Positions 8,028-16,010 of a DNA stretch of 64,000 nt are shown in pieces. The position numbers and the translations under genes were made by a program. Numbering within the stretch: position 1 is the stretch's first letter; each line of letters begins with the position of its first letter. Under the pieces are notes generated by a model. The model was not told where the DNA came from, ran no database searches, and worked only from the letters and a program-made list of their open reading frames with translations. The stretch is from Streptomyces sp. CB02366. GTDB taxonomy: Bacteria; Actinomycetota; Actinomycetes; Streptomycetales; Streptomycetaceae. The stretch spans positions 70,509 to 134,508 of the forward strand of contig NZ_LIVT01000004.1 of the NCBI RefSeq assembly GCF_001905905.1, in the 5' to 3' direction.

Positions 8028-8411
8028 ATGCGCACAGCATTCCTCAAGCCGGTCCTGGCGGCCGCCCTCCTCCTGTCGGCGGTCACGGTCTCGGCTCCGG
8101 CGGCGACCGCCGCACCGGCGGCCGGCTGGGACCGCTGCCCCAACGGTTCCTTCTGCATCTTCGACGGGCGCGACGGCACCGGCACGATCGCCTGGTTCCG
8201 GTCGGGTTCGCCGGACCTGCGGGGTCAGTCGATGGACAACCGGACCTCCTCGTACTGGAACCGCACCGGCACCGTGTTCGCCCTCCACGACTGGTACGGC
8301 TACGGCGGCAACTGCTGGCCGATCTGGAACCAGAGCCCGGCCAACCTCCAGTCGGTCAACGCGGCATGGGACAACATCGCCAGCTCGGTCAGCAGGGGAT
8401 CCTGCGGCTGA
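8028..8411 (+). CDS. Secreted peptidase inhibitor family I36-like protein
   Basis: This 127-residue exported protein has a signal peptide (residues 1 to about 29, AAATAAP-type cleavage). Its mature core begins CPNGSFCIFDGRDGTG and continues with a crystallin-like beta pattern that includes GQSMDNRTSSYWNRTG. This pattern is typical of the Streptomyces metalloprotease inhibitor SMPI/I36 group. Cysteines at about 37, 43, 96 and 126 could form the two disulfides expected. Inhibition of a secreted protease is inferred from the family only. The start ATG has GGAG eight bases upstream. Confidence 0.8.
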   Translation: MRTAFLKPVLAAALLLSAVTVSAPAATAAPAAGWDRCPNGSFCIFDGRDGTGTIAWFRSGSPDLRGQSMDNRTSSYWNRTGTVFALHDWYGYGGNCWPIWNQSPANLQSVNAAWDNIASSVSRGSCG

Positions 8412-8412
8412 G

Positions 8413-8429
8413 CCCCCGTGCCACGGGGG
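8413..8429 (+). terminator. Short GC hairpin after the I36-like gene
   Basis: CCCCCGTG at 8413-8420 and CACGGGGG at 8422-8429 are complementary, directly after the stop codon. The loop must open to several bases, so this is only a weak terminator candidate. Confidence 0.45.
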
Positions 8430-8609
8430 GGGCGGGGGCCGCCTTAGGACGAGCACCACCGGACGGCGGCCCCCGCGGGCCCGCACCCGAGGGGCGGCCC
8501 GCCTCCCCCGCGCGGCGGAGGCGGATCATCGCCGGGCAGGAGGCGCCGGGGGCCGGCCGGGGGCCCGCGAGGCGCCCGAGGGTCGCGGGCGCCGGGTGAC
8601 GGCGCCCCA

Positions 8610-8639
8610 GGTGAGAAACGGGTGAGAAGGGGGTGAGAA
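8610..8639 (+). promoter_or_regulatory. Three 11-bp-spaced direct repeats upstream of pbp gene
   Basis: GGTGAGAA occurs at 8610, 8621 and 8632, exactly 11 bp apart, about one helical turn. This is the layout of tandem-site activators. On the minus strand each unit reads TTCTCACC, which resembles but does not match the Streptomyces PHO-box unit GTTCACC, also 11 bp spaced. The array ends 51 bp before the pbp start. Confidence 0.45.
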
Positions 8640-8689
8640 GGGGCACGATCAGGAACGTCCGGAGGCGTCCCGTTCGTCCCTCCAGCGGG

Positions 8690-10141
8690 ATGAACAAGAC
8701 CATCAGGCGCGCTTCGGTCTTCTGCCTGCTCATGGTGCTCGCCCTGCTGGTGCGGGCGACGTGGGTGCAGGGCTACGAGGCCAAGGCGCTCGCAGACGAC
8801 GAGCACAACCGGCGGAAGACGATCGCGCAGTACGCGCAGCCGCTCGGGGACATCATCGTGGCCGGTTCGCCGGTCACCGGATCGAAGGGGACCGCGGGTG
8901 GCGACCTCCGGTACAAGCGCACGTACACCCACGGCGAGCTGTACGCGGCCGTCACCGGCTACAGCTCGCAGGCGTACGGGGCGACCCAGCTCGAAGGGAT
9001 CTACGGCGACGTCCTGGACGGCACGGACGACCGGCTGAAGAACCCGAAGGACCTGCTCACCGGTGAACAGGCGACGCCGGGCGACGTCCTCACCACCATC
9101 GACCCGGACGTCCAGAAGGCCGCTTACGAGGCGCTCGGCGACGACAAGGGCGCGGCGGTGGCGATGGACCCGAGGACCGGGCGGATCCTCGGCATGGTCT
9201 CCACCCCCTCGTACGACCCCTCGAAGATCAGCGGGACGGCGGACGGCGAGGCGTGGAAGGCGCTGCTGGAGGACGAGGACAAGCCGCTGGTCAACCGGGC
9301 GCTGCGGCAGCCGCTGGCGCCGGGCTCCACGTTCAAGCTGGTGGTCGCGGCGGCGGCGCTGGAGAACGGGCTGTACGGCTCGGTCGACGAGCCCACCGAC
9401 AGTCCCGACCCGTACACCCTGCCGAACACGGCCACCGTCCTGCGCAACGAGAACGCCTCCGCCCCGTGCGAGAACGCGACCCTGCGCACCGCGCTCCAGT
9501 ACTCCTGCAACAACGTCTTCGCGAAAGCGGCCGTCGATCTCGGCCAGGAGAAGGTGAAGGAGATGGCGGACGCCTTCGGATTCGACACGGAGAAGCTGGA
9601 CGTCCCGGTGCGGGCGGCGAAGAGCGTGTATCCGACCGGTATGGACGAGGCGCAGACGGCGCTGACGGGGATCGGCCAGTTCGAGGTCACCGCGACCCCG
9701 CTCCAGATGGCGATGGTCACCTCGGCGTTGGCCAACGGCGGCGAGTCGGCCGCGCCGCACATGGTGTCCCGGGTGACGGACGGGGACGGGACGGCGCTGG
9801 AGGAGACCGGCGACGGCGAGGGGAAGCGGGTGGTGGAGGAGTCGACGGCGAAGCAGTTGCGGAGCGCGATGGTGACGGTCGTCGAGGAGGGCACCGGCGC
9901 CAACGCCCGGATTCCCGGGGCCGAGGTCGGCGGCAAGACGGGGACGGCGCAGAACGGCGTGGACAACGGCAACACCCCGTACGCCTGGTTCACCTCGTAC
10001 GCGAAGGACCGTGAGAGCGGTGAAGAGGTGGCGGTGGCCGTGATCGTCGAGGACTCGGGCTCGGCGCGCTCCGAGGTCAGCGGAAACGGGCTGGCCGCGC
10101 CGGTCGCGCAGAAGATGATGAAGGCGGCGCTGGAGCGGTGA
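8690..10141 (+). CDS. Class B penicillin-binding protein (transpeptidase)
   Basis: This 483-residue membrane-anchored D,D-transpeptidase of the PbpA type cross-links peptidoglycan outside the membrane. The N-terminus (residues 5-25) is a single uncleaved membrane helix. The pedestal region is followed by the penicillin-binding domain with all three motifs: STFK with the nucleophile at about S213, SCN at about 272, and KTGTA at about 416. It is shorter than housekeeping FtsI or large PBP2 and lacks PASTA repeats. It stands alone, with no FtsW/RodA partner alongside. The start ATG follows CCAGCGG. The triple repeat upstream suggests dedicated control. Confidence 0.92.
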   Translation: MNKTIRRASVFCLLMVLALLVRATWVQGYEAKALADDEHNRRKTIAQYAQPLGDIIVAGSPVTGSKGTAGGDLRYKRTYTHGELYAAVTGYSSQAYGATQLEGIYGDVLDGTDDRLKNPKDLLTGEQATPGDVLTTIDPDVQKAAYEALGDDKGAAVAMDPRTGRILGMVSTPSYDPSKISGTADGEAWKALLEDEDKPLVNRALRQPLAPGSTFKLVVAAAALENGLYGSVDEPTDSPDPYTLPNTATVLRNENASAPCENATLRTALQYSCNNVFAKAAVDLGQEKVKEMADAFGFDTEKLDVPVRAAKSVYPTGMDEAQTALTGIGQFEVTATPLQMAMVTSALANGGESAAPHMVSRVTDGDGTALEETGDGEGKRVVEESTAKQLRSAMVTVVEEGTGANARIPGAEVGGKTGTAQNGVDNGNTPYAWFTSYAKDRESGEEVAVAVIVEDSGSARSEVSGNGLAAPVAQKMMKAALER

Positions 10142-10441
10142 ACCGGGGGGGCCGGGGCGACTCGTGAACCGCCTCCGGTCCCCGGCCCCGCACCCCCCTC
10201 TTCGGCCGGCCTCGCCCCCCGTCGCTCCGGACGGCGCCCGGTCCCCCGAGCCGCCCCCGCACCCCCGGCGGACCGGCCCGGGGTCTGTCGTCACCCTGCC
10301 GGCTGCCCGGCCGCCCTTCGGGCGACGAGGGCGGTGTGACGACCGGCCCTAGGGAATCCGCCCGATGCCGTCGCACCGCCTTACTCCGCAGCATGAGCCG
10401 CACGGTGTGGGCGCGGATCACGGAGCGGAGGCCGGAGCGGC
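10142..10441. other. 300-bp GC-rich intergenic stretch, no gene seen
   Basis: Between the pbp and MFS genes the sequence is C-rich, with low-complexity runs such as CCCCCGCACCCCC. I see no convincing reading frame, RNA gene or perfect terminator. It probably carries the MFS promoter and leader. Confidence 0.5.
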
Positions 10442-11689
10442 ATGGGCGGTACGGGCGGTACGGCGGTGGCGCGGGTCCTGCGGGACCGCGTGGCCGGGCG
10501 GTATCTGGCGGGGGTGGTCGTCTCCGGTTTCGGTACCTCGGCGATGTGGCTCACGGCGGGGATCTGGGTCAAGTCGCTGACCGGGTCGAACAGTCTTGCG
10601 GCCCTGACGGTGTGCGCGATGTGGGTTCCGGTGCTGGCGGGACCGGCGCTCGGAGCGCTCGCCGACCGGATGGACCGGAAGGCTCTGCTGGTCCGGGTGA
10701 ATCTGGCGATGGCCTGTCTGCTCGCCATGCTGCTGCTGGTGGACTCGGGCCGCACGGTCTGGCTGGTGTTCGTGGTGCTGGTGCTCTACGGGGCGGGCGG
10801 CGTCCTGCTCGACGCGGCGGAGTCGGCACTGGTCGCGGGGACCGTGCCCGCCCCGCTGCTGGCGGACTTCAACGGGCTGCGGATGACGGCCAACGAGGGC
10901 GTGAAGCTGGTCGCACCGCTGGTGGGCGCGGGCCTGTACGCGCGGTTCGGCGGTCCGGCCGTGGCGCTGCCGGCGGCGGTGACATGTGGCGTCGCCGCCC
11001 TGGTCTTCGCCCGGCTGCCGGTGCGGGAGGGCCCGCGCGACCGGGACCGGACGGAGCCGTGGTCCGCTGAACTCGTCGCCGGGCTGCGGCGGATCCGCGC
11101 CTCGGCCGGGCTGCGCCCGCTGGTGACGGCGGGCTCGGTGACGATGCTGCTGGCGGGGGTGAACGGGGCCGTGACCTTCGCGTACGTCGACGATGTACTC
11201 GGCCGCGCACCGGCGTACGCGGGGGTGCTGTACGCGGTGCAGGGCGCGGGTTCGGTGGCGGTGGGGCTGCTGGCGGGCCCGCTGCTGCGCCGCCTGCCGG
11301 AGCGGGTGTTCGCGGCGGCCGGGACGGCGCTGTTCGGGCTGGCCGTGGCGGCGCGGTCGGTGCCGTCGGACGCGGTCGCCCTGGCGGCGAGCGCGGCCAT
11401 CGGGTTCGGTTTGCCGTGCGTGCTGATCGCGGCGACGACGGCGGTGCAGCGGGAGACGCCGGACGCGGTGCTGGGGCGGACGGCGGCGACGGCGGCCTCG
11501 CTGATGACGGCGCCCAACGCGGTGGCCCTGGCCCTGGGGGCGGGGCTCGTCGCGGTGGCGGACGTCCGGCTGCTGACGGTGGCGGCCGGGGGGCTGGGGG
11601 TGCTGGCGGCGGCGGTACTGGCCGCGGGCGCCCGGACGGGACGGCGGCCGGACGGGGCGGCGGCCGGCGGTCATCCGGGCGGGCGATGA
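10442..11689 (+). CDS. MFS transporter
   Basis: This 415-residue polytopic membrane protein has about 12 hydrophobic segments. The MFS loop 2-3 signature is seen as GALADRMDRKALL near residue 80, and its degenerate repeat as AGPLLRRLPERV in the second half. The layout resembles drug/metabolite exporters of the enterobactin-exporter-like MFS group. The N-terminus is short and the C-terminal tail is Arg/Gly-rich and cytoplasmic. The ATG at 10442 is preceded by GGAGCGG. It is monocistronic as seen, and the cargo is unknown. Confidence 0.88.
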   Translation: MGGTGGTAVARVLRDRVAGRYLAGVVVSGFGTSAMWLTAGIWVKSLTGSNSLAALTVCAMWVPVLAGPALGALADRMDRKALLVRVNLAMACLLAMLLLVDSGRTVWLVFVVLVLYGAGGVLLDAAESALVAGTVPAPLLADFNGLRMTANEGVKLVAPLVGAGLYARFGGPAVALPAAVTCGVAALVFARLPVREGPRDRDRTEPWSAELVAGLRRIRASAGLRPLVTAGSVTMLLAGVNGAVTFAYVDDVLGRAPAYAGVLYAVQGAGSVAVGLLAGPLLRRLPERVFAAAGTALFGLAVAARSVPSDAVALAASAAIGFGLPCVLIAATTAVQRETPDAVLGRTAATAASLMTAPNAVALALGAGLVAVADVRLLTVAAGGLGVLAAAVLAAGARTGRRPDGAAAGGHPGGR

Positions 11690-11849
11690 CGGCACGGACG
11701 CCCCGGAGGGGGCCGGGCGGCCCGGAGAGCGACGGGGCTGCGGGGATGCGGGATTTCGGGGCGACGGGATTGCGGGGCGGGCTGCGCGGGGCTACGGGGC
11801 CGCGGAAATCCGTGCGACGCGGGCACGGCGGGCCGGGCAGGATACGGCC

Positions 11850-12071
11850 ATGCCGAAACCTTCCGGATTCCAGTACGAGCAGCAGGGCGACCAGAGCGTC
11901 GTCATCACCCACCACGGCCGCGCCGCGGGCGCCCTGCGCGGCGGCCGGGCGGAGAAGTTCCTGGCGGAGGTCGCCTCGGGCGACGCCCAGCTGGTGATGG
12001 CACGGTGGACCGGGGCGTACAAGCACGGCAACGAGCGGACCGCCCGCGACCACCCGCGCAACCGCCGCTGA
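11850..12071 (+). CDS. Small conserved hypothetical protein
   Basis: This 73-residue basic soluble protein has no signal or membrane segment. It starts MPKPSGFQYEQQGDQSVVITHHGR and ends in an Arg/His-rich tail. The central RGGRAEKFLAEVASGDAQLVMARWTG looks like a single alpha/beta unit. I cannot assign a family, but codon use and the amphipathic sequence look like a real streptomycete gene. The start codon sits 20 bases after a purine run that includes GGGC. Confidence 0.6.
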   Translation: MPKPSGFQYEQQGDQSVVITHHGRAAGALRGGRAEKFLAEVASGDAQLVMARWTGAYKHGNERTARDHPRNRR

Positions 12072-12128
12072 GACCGGGCCGACGGCCGCCGTCCCACCGT
12101 GCCATCGCCTGTCGTCCGGACGGCCGAA

Positions 12129-12163
12129 GGTAAGGGAACGGCAAAGCCGGGTCGTTCGTTACC
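12129..12163 (+). promoter_or_regulatory. Imperfect stem-loop just before terD start
   Basis: GGTAAGGGAAC pairs imperfectly with GTTCGTTACC, with an inner GGC-AAA-GCC hairpin, over 12129-12163. It ends six bases before the ATG at 12170 and covers the position where a Shine-Dalgarno would lie. Translational control or an operator is possible. Confidence 0.3.
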
Positions 12164-12169
12164 CCGTGC

Positions 12170-13381
12170 ATGACCGCAATGACCCCCGGCTCGAACCTTC
12201 CCCTCTCCGCCGCCCGCGTGGCGGTGGACGTCGCCGCTCCGGTGCGGCTCGACGTCTCGGGCCTGCTGCTCACCGCCGACGGCAGGGTGCGCTCCGACGA
12301 CGACTTCATCTTCTACAACCAGCCCTCCGGCTCCGGGGTGACCTACCGCTCCGGCGGAGGCTCCGCGCCCGACGCGATCGTGGTGGACACCGCGGCCGTG
12401 CCGCCGGACATCGAGAAGATCGTCGTCACCGCGAGCCCGGACGCCGCGGGCCAGACCTTCCAGGGCATCGAGCCCACCGCCACCGTGCGCAACGCGGACG
12501 ACGGCAGCGCGCTCGCCACCTTCACCCCGCCCCGGTTGGGCTCGGAGACGGCGCTCGTGGTCATCGAGGTCTACCGGCGCAACGGGGCCTGGAAGGCACG
12601 CGCGGTCGGCCAGGGGTACGCGAACGGGCTGGCCGGGATCGCCACGGACTTCGGCGTCACGGTCGAGGAGCCGGCGGCCCCCGCCCCGCAGGCGGCGCCC
12701 GCCCCGCCCGCGCCGCAGGCCCCCGCGCCGGTGGCCGCTCCCGTGGACCCGCGGATCGCCCCGCCCTCTCCCCCCGCTCCCCCGGCGGCCCCCGCCGGCT
12801 CGGGGAAGATCAACCTGGACAAGGGCCGGGTCAGCCTCCAGAAGAACCAGACGGTGTCGCTCGTCAAGGGCGGGGCGCCCCTGCTGTCGCGGGTCAGGAT
12901 GGGCCTGGGCTGGGAGCCCGCCTTCCGCGGCAAGGACATCGACCTGGACGCGTCGGTCATCGCCTACGGCCCCCAGCGCAACCACCTGGCCAGCTGCTAC
13001 TTCGGCAAGCTGACCATCCTGAACGGCGCGGTCCAGCACTCCGGGGACAACCTCACCGGCGAGGGCGCGGGAGACGACGAGACGATCATGGTGGACCTGG
13101 GCCGGCTTCCCGCGGAGGCCACGGGCCTGGTCTTCACGGTGAACAGCTTCACCGGCCAGAAGTTCAGCGAGGTCGCCAAGGCGTACTGCCGGCTGATCGA
13201 CGACGCCACGGGCGAGGAGCTGGTCCGCTTCGACCTCACCGGCGCGGAGCCGCAGACGGGCGTGATGATGGCCAAGCTCATCAGGCAGTTCACCGGCGAG
13301 TGGGAGATGACCGCGCTGGGCGAGTTCGTGAAGTCGCGCACCGTGCGGGGCATGGTGAAGCCCGCCGCGCAAGCCCTGTGA
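12170..13381 (+). CDS. Double TerD-domain protein with Pro/Ala linker
   Basis: This 403-residue cytoplasmic protein belongs to the tellurium-resistance/stress TerD family, whose domains bind calcium. The first domain, residues 1 to about 164, contains RSDDDFIFYNQPSGSG and VEVYRRNGAWKARAVGQGYANGL. A Pro/Ala-rich linker spans about 165-209. The second TerD-like domain, about 215-400, starts GRVSLQKNQTVSLVK and has DLDASVIAYG, DDETIMVDLGRLP and GEWEMTALGEF. TerD proteins act with TerC and others in membrane or phage/toxicant stress; no other ter gene is adjacent here. The ATG at 12170 is chosen, and an ATG at 12179 is equally possible because neither has a good ribosome-binding site. Confidence 0.88.
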   Translation: MTAMTPGSNLPLSAARVAVDVAAPVRLDVSGLLLTADGRVRSDDDFIFYNQPSGSGVTYRSGGGSAPDAIVVDTAAVPPDIEKIVVTASPDAAGQTFQGIEPTATVRNADDGSALATFTPPRLGSETALVVIEVYRRNGAWKARAVGQGYANGLAGIATDFGVTVEEPAAPAPQAAPAPPAPQAPAPVAAPVDPRIAPPSPPAPPAAPAGSGKINLDKGRVSLQKNQTVSLVKGGAPLLSRVRMGLGWEPAFRGKDIDLDASVIAYGPQRNHLASCYFGKLTILNGAVQHSGDNLTGEGAGDDETIMVDLGRLPAEATGLVFTVNSFTGQKFSEVAKAYCRLIDDATGEELVRFDLTGAEPQTGVMMAKLIRQFTGEWEMTALGEFVKSRTVRGMVKPAAQAL

Positions 13382-13392
13382 CCGGGCCCCGA

Positions 13393-13420
13393 AGCAGGTC
13401 CGGGGCGCCCCGGACCTGCT
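13393..13420. terminator. Bidirectional hairpin between terD and the minus-strand gene
   Basis: AGCAGGTCCGGGG (13393-13405) is perfectly complementary to CCCCGGACCTGCT (13408-13420). It lies 12 nt after the TerD stop and before the convergent gene ending at 13490, so it can serve both strands. Confidence 0.8.
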
Positions 13421-13489
13421 GGGGGCGCCCCGGAACGTGAGGACGAGCGGAGGGGGCGGGCGGCTGACGGCGCCCGCTCCGCCCTCCGC

Positions 13490-13720
13490 TCAGAGCTTGG
13501 TCAGCTTGGAGTAGGGGCTCAGGATCCTTCCCTGACGCCCCGAGAAGTCGATGAGGACAGCATCGTTGTCGCCCTCGACAGCGAGAATCCTGCCGAGCCC
13601 GAACTGGTCGTGCGACACCCGGTCGCCCACATCGAAGCATTCGACCGGTGGGGCCTCCTGGGCCGGGCGGTTGAAGGGACTGGACGGCAGGTGACGCCGG
13701 GAGCCGGCTGACTGTTTCAT
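13490..13720 (-). CDS. Small stand-alone Tudor-like domain protein
   Basis: This 76-residue protein has a disordered N-terminus. A compact domain from about residue 33 reads VGDRVSHDQFGLGRILAVEG and then a short beta strand, finishing RILSPYSKLTKL. This pattern resembles the C-terminal Tudor-like domain of PcrA/UvrD helicases, which contacts RNA polymerase, and CarD-type RNA polymerase-interacting domains. Here it is a free-standing gene. The ATG at 13720 is preferred; a GTG two codons upstream (13726) is possible and no strong ribosome-binding site is seen. A role near RNA polymerase or in transcription-coupled repair is inferred only from resemblance. Confidence 0.65.
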   Translation of the reverse strand: MKQSAGSRRHLPSSPFNRPAQEAPPVECFDVGDRVSHDQFGLGRILAVEGDNDAVLIDFSGRQGRILSPYSKLTKL

Positions 13721-14157
13721 TGCCACGAGTATGCGCCCTGCGATGGCCCGACGCCATGCCCGCCGACGCCCGGGCCCCCCAGAAATACCGGATCGTAACC
13801 AGCACTCCCCCTGCCCACCCGGGGTCGGCACCCGTCCCCAGCAGCGGAATCACGGCAGAACACCACCTCGGAAAGCCCCCGAACGTGTGGCGGCCCTTGT
13901 GCCCGGCCGAGGGTGTTGGAGCCGGTATGCGGTCGGTTTCCCGGTGGGGTCGGGCACCACCTCCGGAAAGCCGCGAGCCGTGACACACCGGGCGCGCGCA
14001 TCTCCCGCACTGGTCAGTAGTCCGGAGCCTCACGCAGTTGCTCGTCGTGCTGCATCGAACGAGGGGCCGGCAACGCGGACTCCGAAGCCGGAGCGTCCCT
14101 GCCGCACAGAGCTCGGTGGTAGCGCAGATGCGCTTGGCTGATGCGGTGCTGGGGAAT
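13721..14157. other. Noncoding region beside the endonuclease remnant
   Basis: No convincing gene is seen in these 437 bp. Frames open here lack start/RBS context and normal codon bias. The base composition becomes more mixed than in the surroundings, continuing into the endonuclease region, so this may be the edge of transferred DNA. No tRNA or obvious direct-repeat attachment site was found. Confidence 0.45.
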
Positions 14158-15832
14158 CTAACGGAGCGTTCCCACGCGACTACCGTTCGAGGTCGAACGG
14201 ACGGTGCCTTCCGGATCGACGTAGATGGCCAGCGTGTCGAACTGAACGTGATGGTTGGGGCACAGCACCAACAGGTTGGCAAGTTCGTCGGGCCCGTCGT
14301 GCGGGTGCCCCAGTCCCCGGATGTGGGCTGCTTCGCTGTACGTGCCGAACCGTTTCGCCAGCTGCTCTCCACAGACCTGGCAATGGTCGGCGTGCATCTT
14401 CTTCACCCGATCGGCCAACCCGACGTCGCGAACGGCACGGTACGTGGTCGTCTCCCGACGAGCCACGGGACCTTGCCGCCCCTGGCCGTCTGCCGATTTC
14501 TCTATACCGCTCGCGCTCTCGTACCCGGCCAACCCGAGGCGGTCCATCAGCCGGTGCTGCTCGAAGTCGGCCAGAAACGTCTCCCGTACGACGGCGATGG
14601 CCTGGGACCGTACGAACGGATCTCTCAGGAGCCGGTCGGCCTGGTCGGTGAAGCCTGCTCGCGGTTCGGATCTGTCGAAAGCCGCCGCGCTCACCTTTTC
14701 CGGCTGCTCCGTCGAGAGCCCTTCGACGTCCCACAAGCCGCTCGTCCGAAGGTGCCAGAACGGGTACTCCGGAGTCGGGGAGGAATGAGGCCGACCGAAC
14801 TCGACCAACAGATCGCCCACTTCCTGACGGAATTGCGGCCAGGGCGAAAGCCTTGATTCCCCTCGGGCGTTCCGCGCGATGGCCCACATCAGAGCCAGAG
14901 CCTTGTGCGGGCTCACATGTCCCTCACGTCGATGAACCCTGATCTTCCTCAGTCTTTCCATCAGGTGATCGACCGTGAGGTCCGGCTGCCGCTCGCCTCT
15001 TGCCGCCCTGGCGACGTCTTCGTCCGCCAGCGGGGGGATCAGCGAGTTCTCGGGCCGGCTGGGGGCAAGAGGCGAAGAAGTGGCTGCGGTCTCCTCCAGA
15101 CGAAGAGGACGTTGACGCACTTCGGGAAGGACGGCACGACCGCCCTCCACCCAACGGCGCCAGGAACGCGGCGCGCGCTCCAGCGCATCCGCCGCCGAGA
15201 GGCGCTTGTCGCCGCGCGCTTCGATCCAGGCCCAGTTCAACCGGTCCTCCTCCCCCTGCAGATCGAGGAGTGCCAGTTCGTAGCGCATATTGGGAAAGGT
15301 CTTCCCCTTGTCGCTCTGTTCGATGACTTCACAGTCCTCGATGACCGCCAGGCCGCAGAACTTCACGTATCCCTTGCACGTATCCCTTGGGGGTCTTGTT
15401 GCGCGTAACCGTCGCGAAGACGAGCAGGGGCGCAGCCAGGGCCCGCTCCCGCGGGCTCACTGCGCGATGGCTCGCCCAGACCCTCTGCAGCACCTTGTTG
15501 CCCGGCGTACCGCCCACAGGAACGGCATGATCGACACGTTGATCCCCGAAGTAGACGACGCGTCCGCGCTTCAGGTCGAATTCATCGTGCCACGGCGTCT
15601 CGACGGATCCCGCCTTCCAGGGGCTCGAACGAATGAGCACCGCCGGCCGACGCGTGATGCCTGCCGCCTTGACTTCAGCGATCGGGTTGATTCCCTTGCT
15701 CAGCTGAATCGGAGCAAGAATCCGCGAAGCCGTTCGGTGATGGATGTTCGGATGACCATCCATGTCGGAAATGAGCGGATCCCTGTTCTGCGAGGACCGC
15801 AGCACCTCGCCCACAAGCAACCGGCCACTCAT
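14158..15832 (-). pseudogene. Modification-dependent HNH restriction endonuclease (SRA/SBD/HNH), frameshifted by 13-bp duplication
   Basis: Reading from ATG 15832 (RBS GAGGTGAGG) the frame is lost in a perfect 13-bp tandem duplication (15364-15389) and stops at 15329 after 167 residues. Removing one copy restores one 553-residue protein ending at 14158. Its N-terminal domain (about 35-200, with TPWHDEFDLKRGRVVYFGD) resembles SRA-type modified-base readers of McrA-like enzymes. Residues about 282-425 (SPHKALALMWAIAR, YPFWHLRTSGLWDV) resemble the DNA sulfur-binding domain that recognises phosphorothioate DNA. Residues about 475-530 form an HNH nuclease (C480, C483, AAHIRG, LCPNHH). ScoMcrA-like type IV enzymes cut phosphorothioated or methylated foreign DNA. 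The downstream frame could be re-initiated, but it would lack most of the SRA domain. Composition is more AT-rich than its neighbours, suggesting transfer. Confidence 0.8.
15364..15389 (-). repeat. Perfect 13-bp tandem duplication inside endonuclease gene
   Basis: CACGTATCCCTTG occurs at 15364-15376 and again at 15377-15389. In the gene's direction it encodes KGYV twice in different frames. The extra 13 bp shifts the frame by +1. Confidence 0.95.
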
Positions 15833-16010
15833 CGAATTCCTCACCTCACCGTTTCGTGCAGGTGATTCTGCCAGGTCGGAATCGCTGACCGTCGCCGGGT
15901 ACGGTGGGCACAACCCCACTCGTCGACATCTGCTTGGTGAGAACAACGCTCCACCGCTGAGCGCCGCTCCCCCCACTGCCTCTTTCCGTCCGAGACCCTC
16001 CGCGCCCCCC

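Noticed and set aside
13721..14157. Possible tRNA or attachment site beside the endonuclease remnant
   Set aside because: No cloverleaf, CCA-type end or flanking direct repeat could be found.
14158..15366. Treating the HNH-bearing frame as an independent intact gene
   Set aside because: Its apparent start lies inside the 13-bp duplication and cuts the SRA-like domain in two; it is the 3' part of one broken gene.
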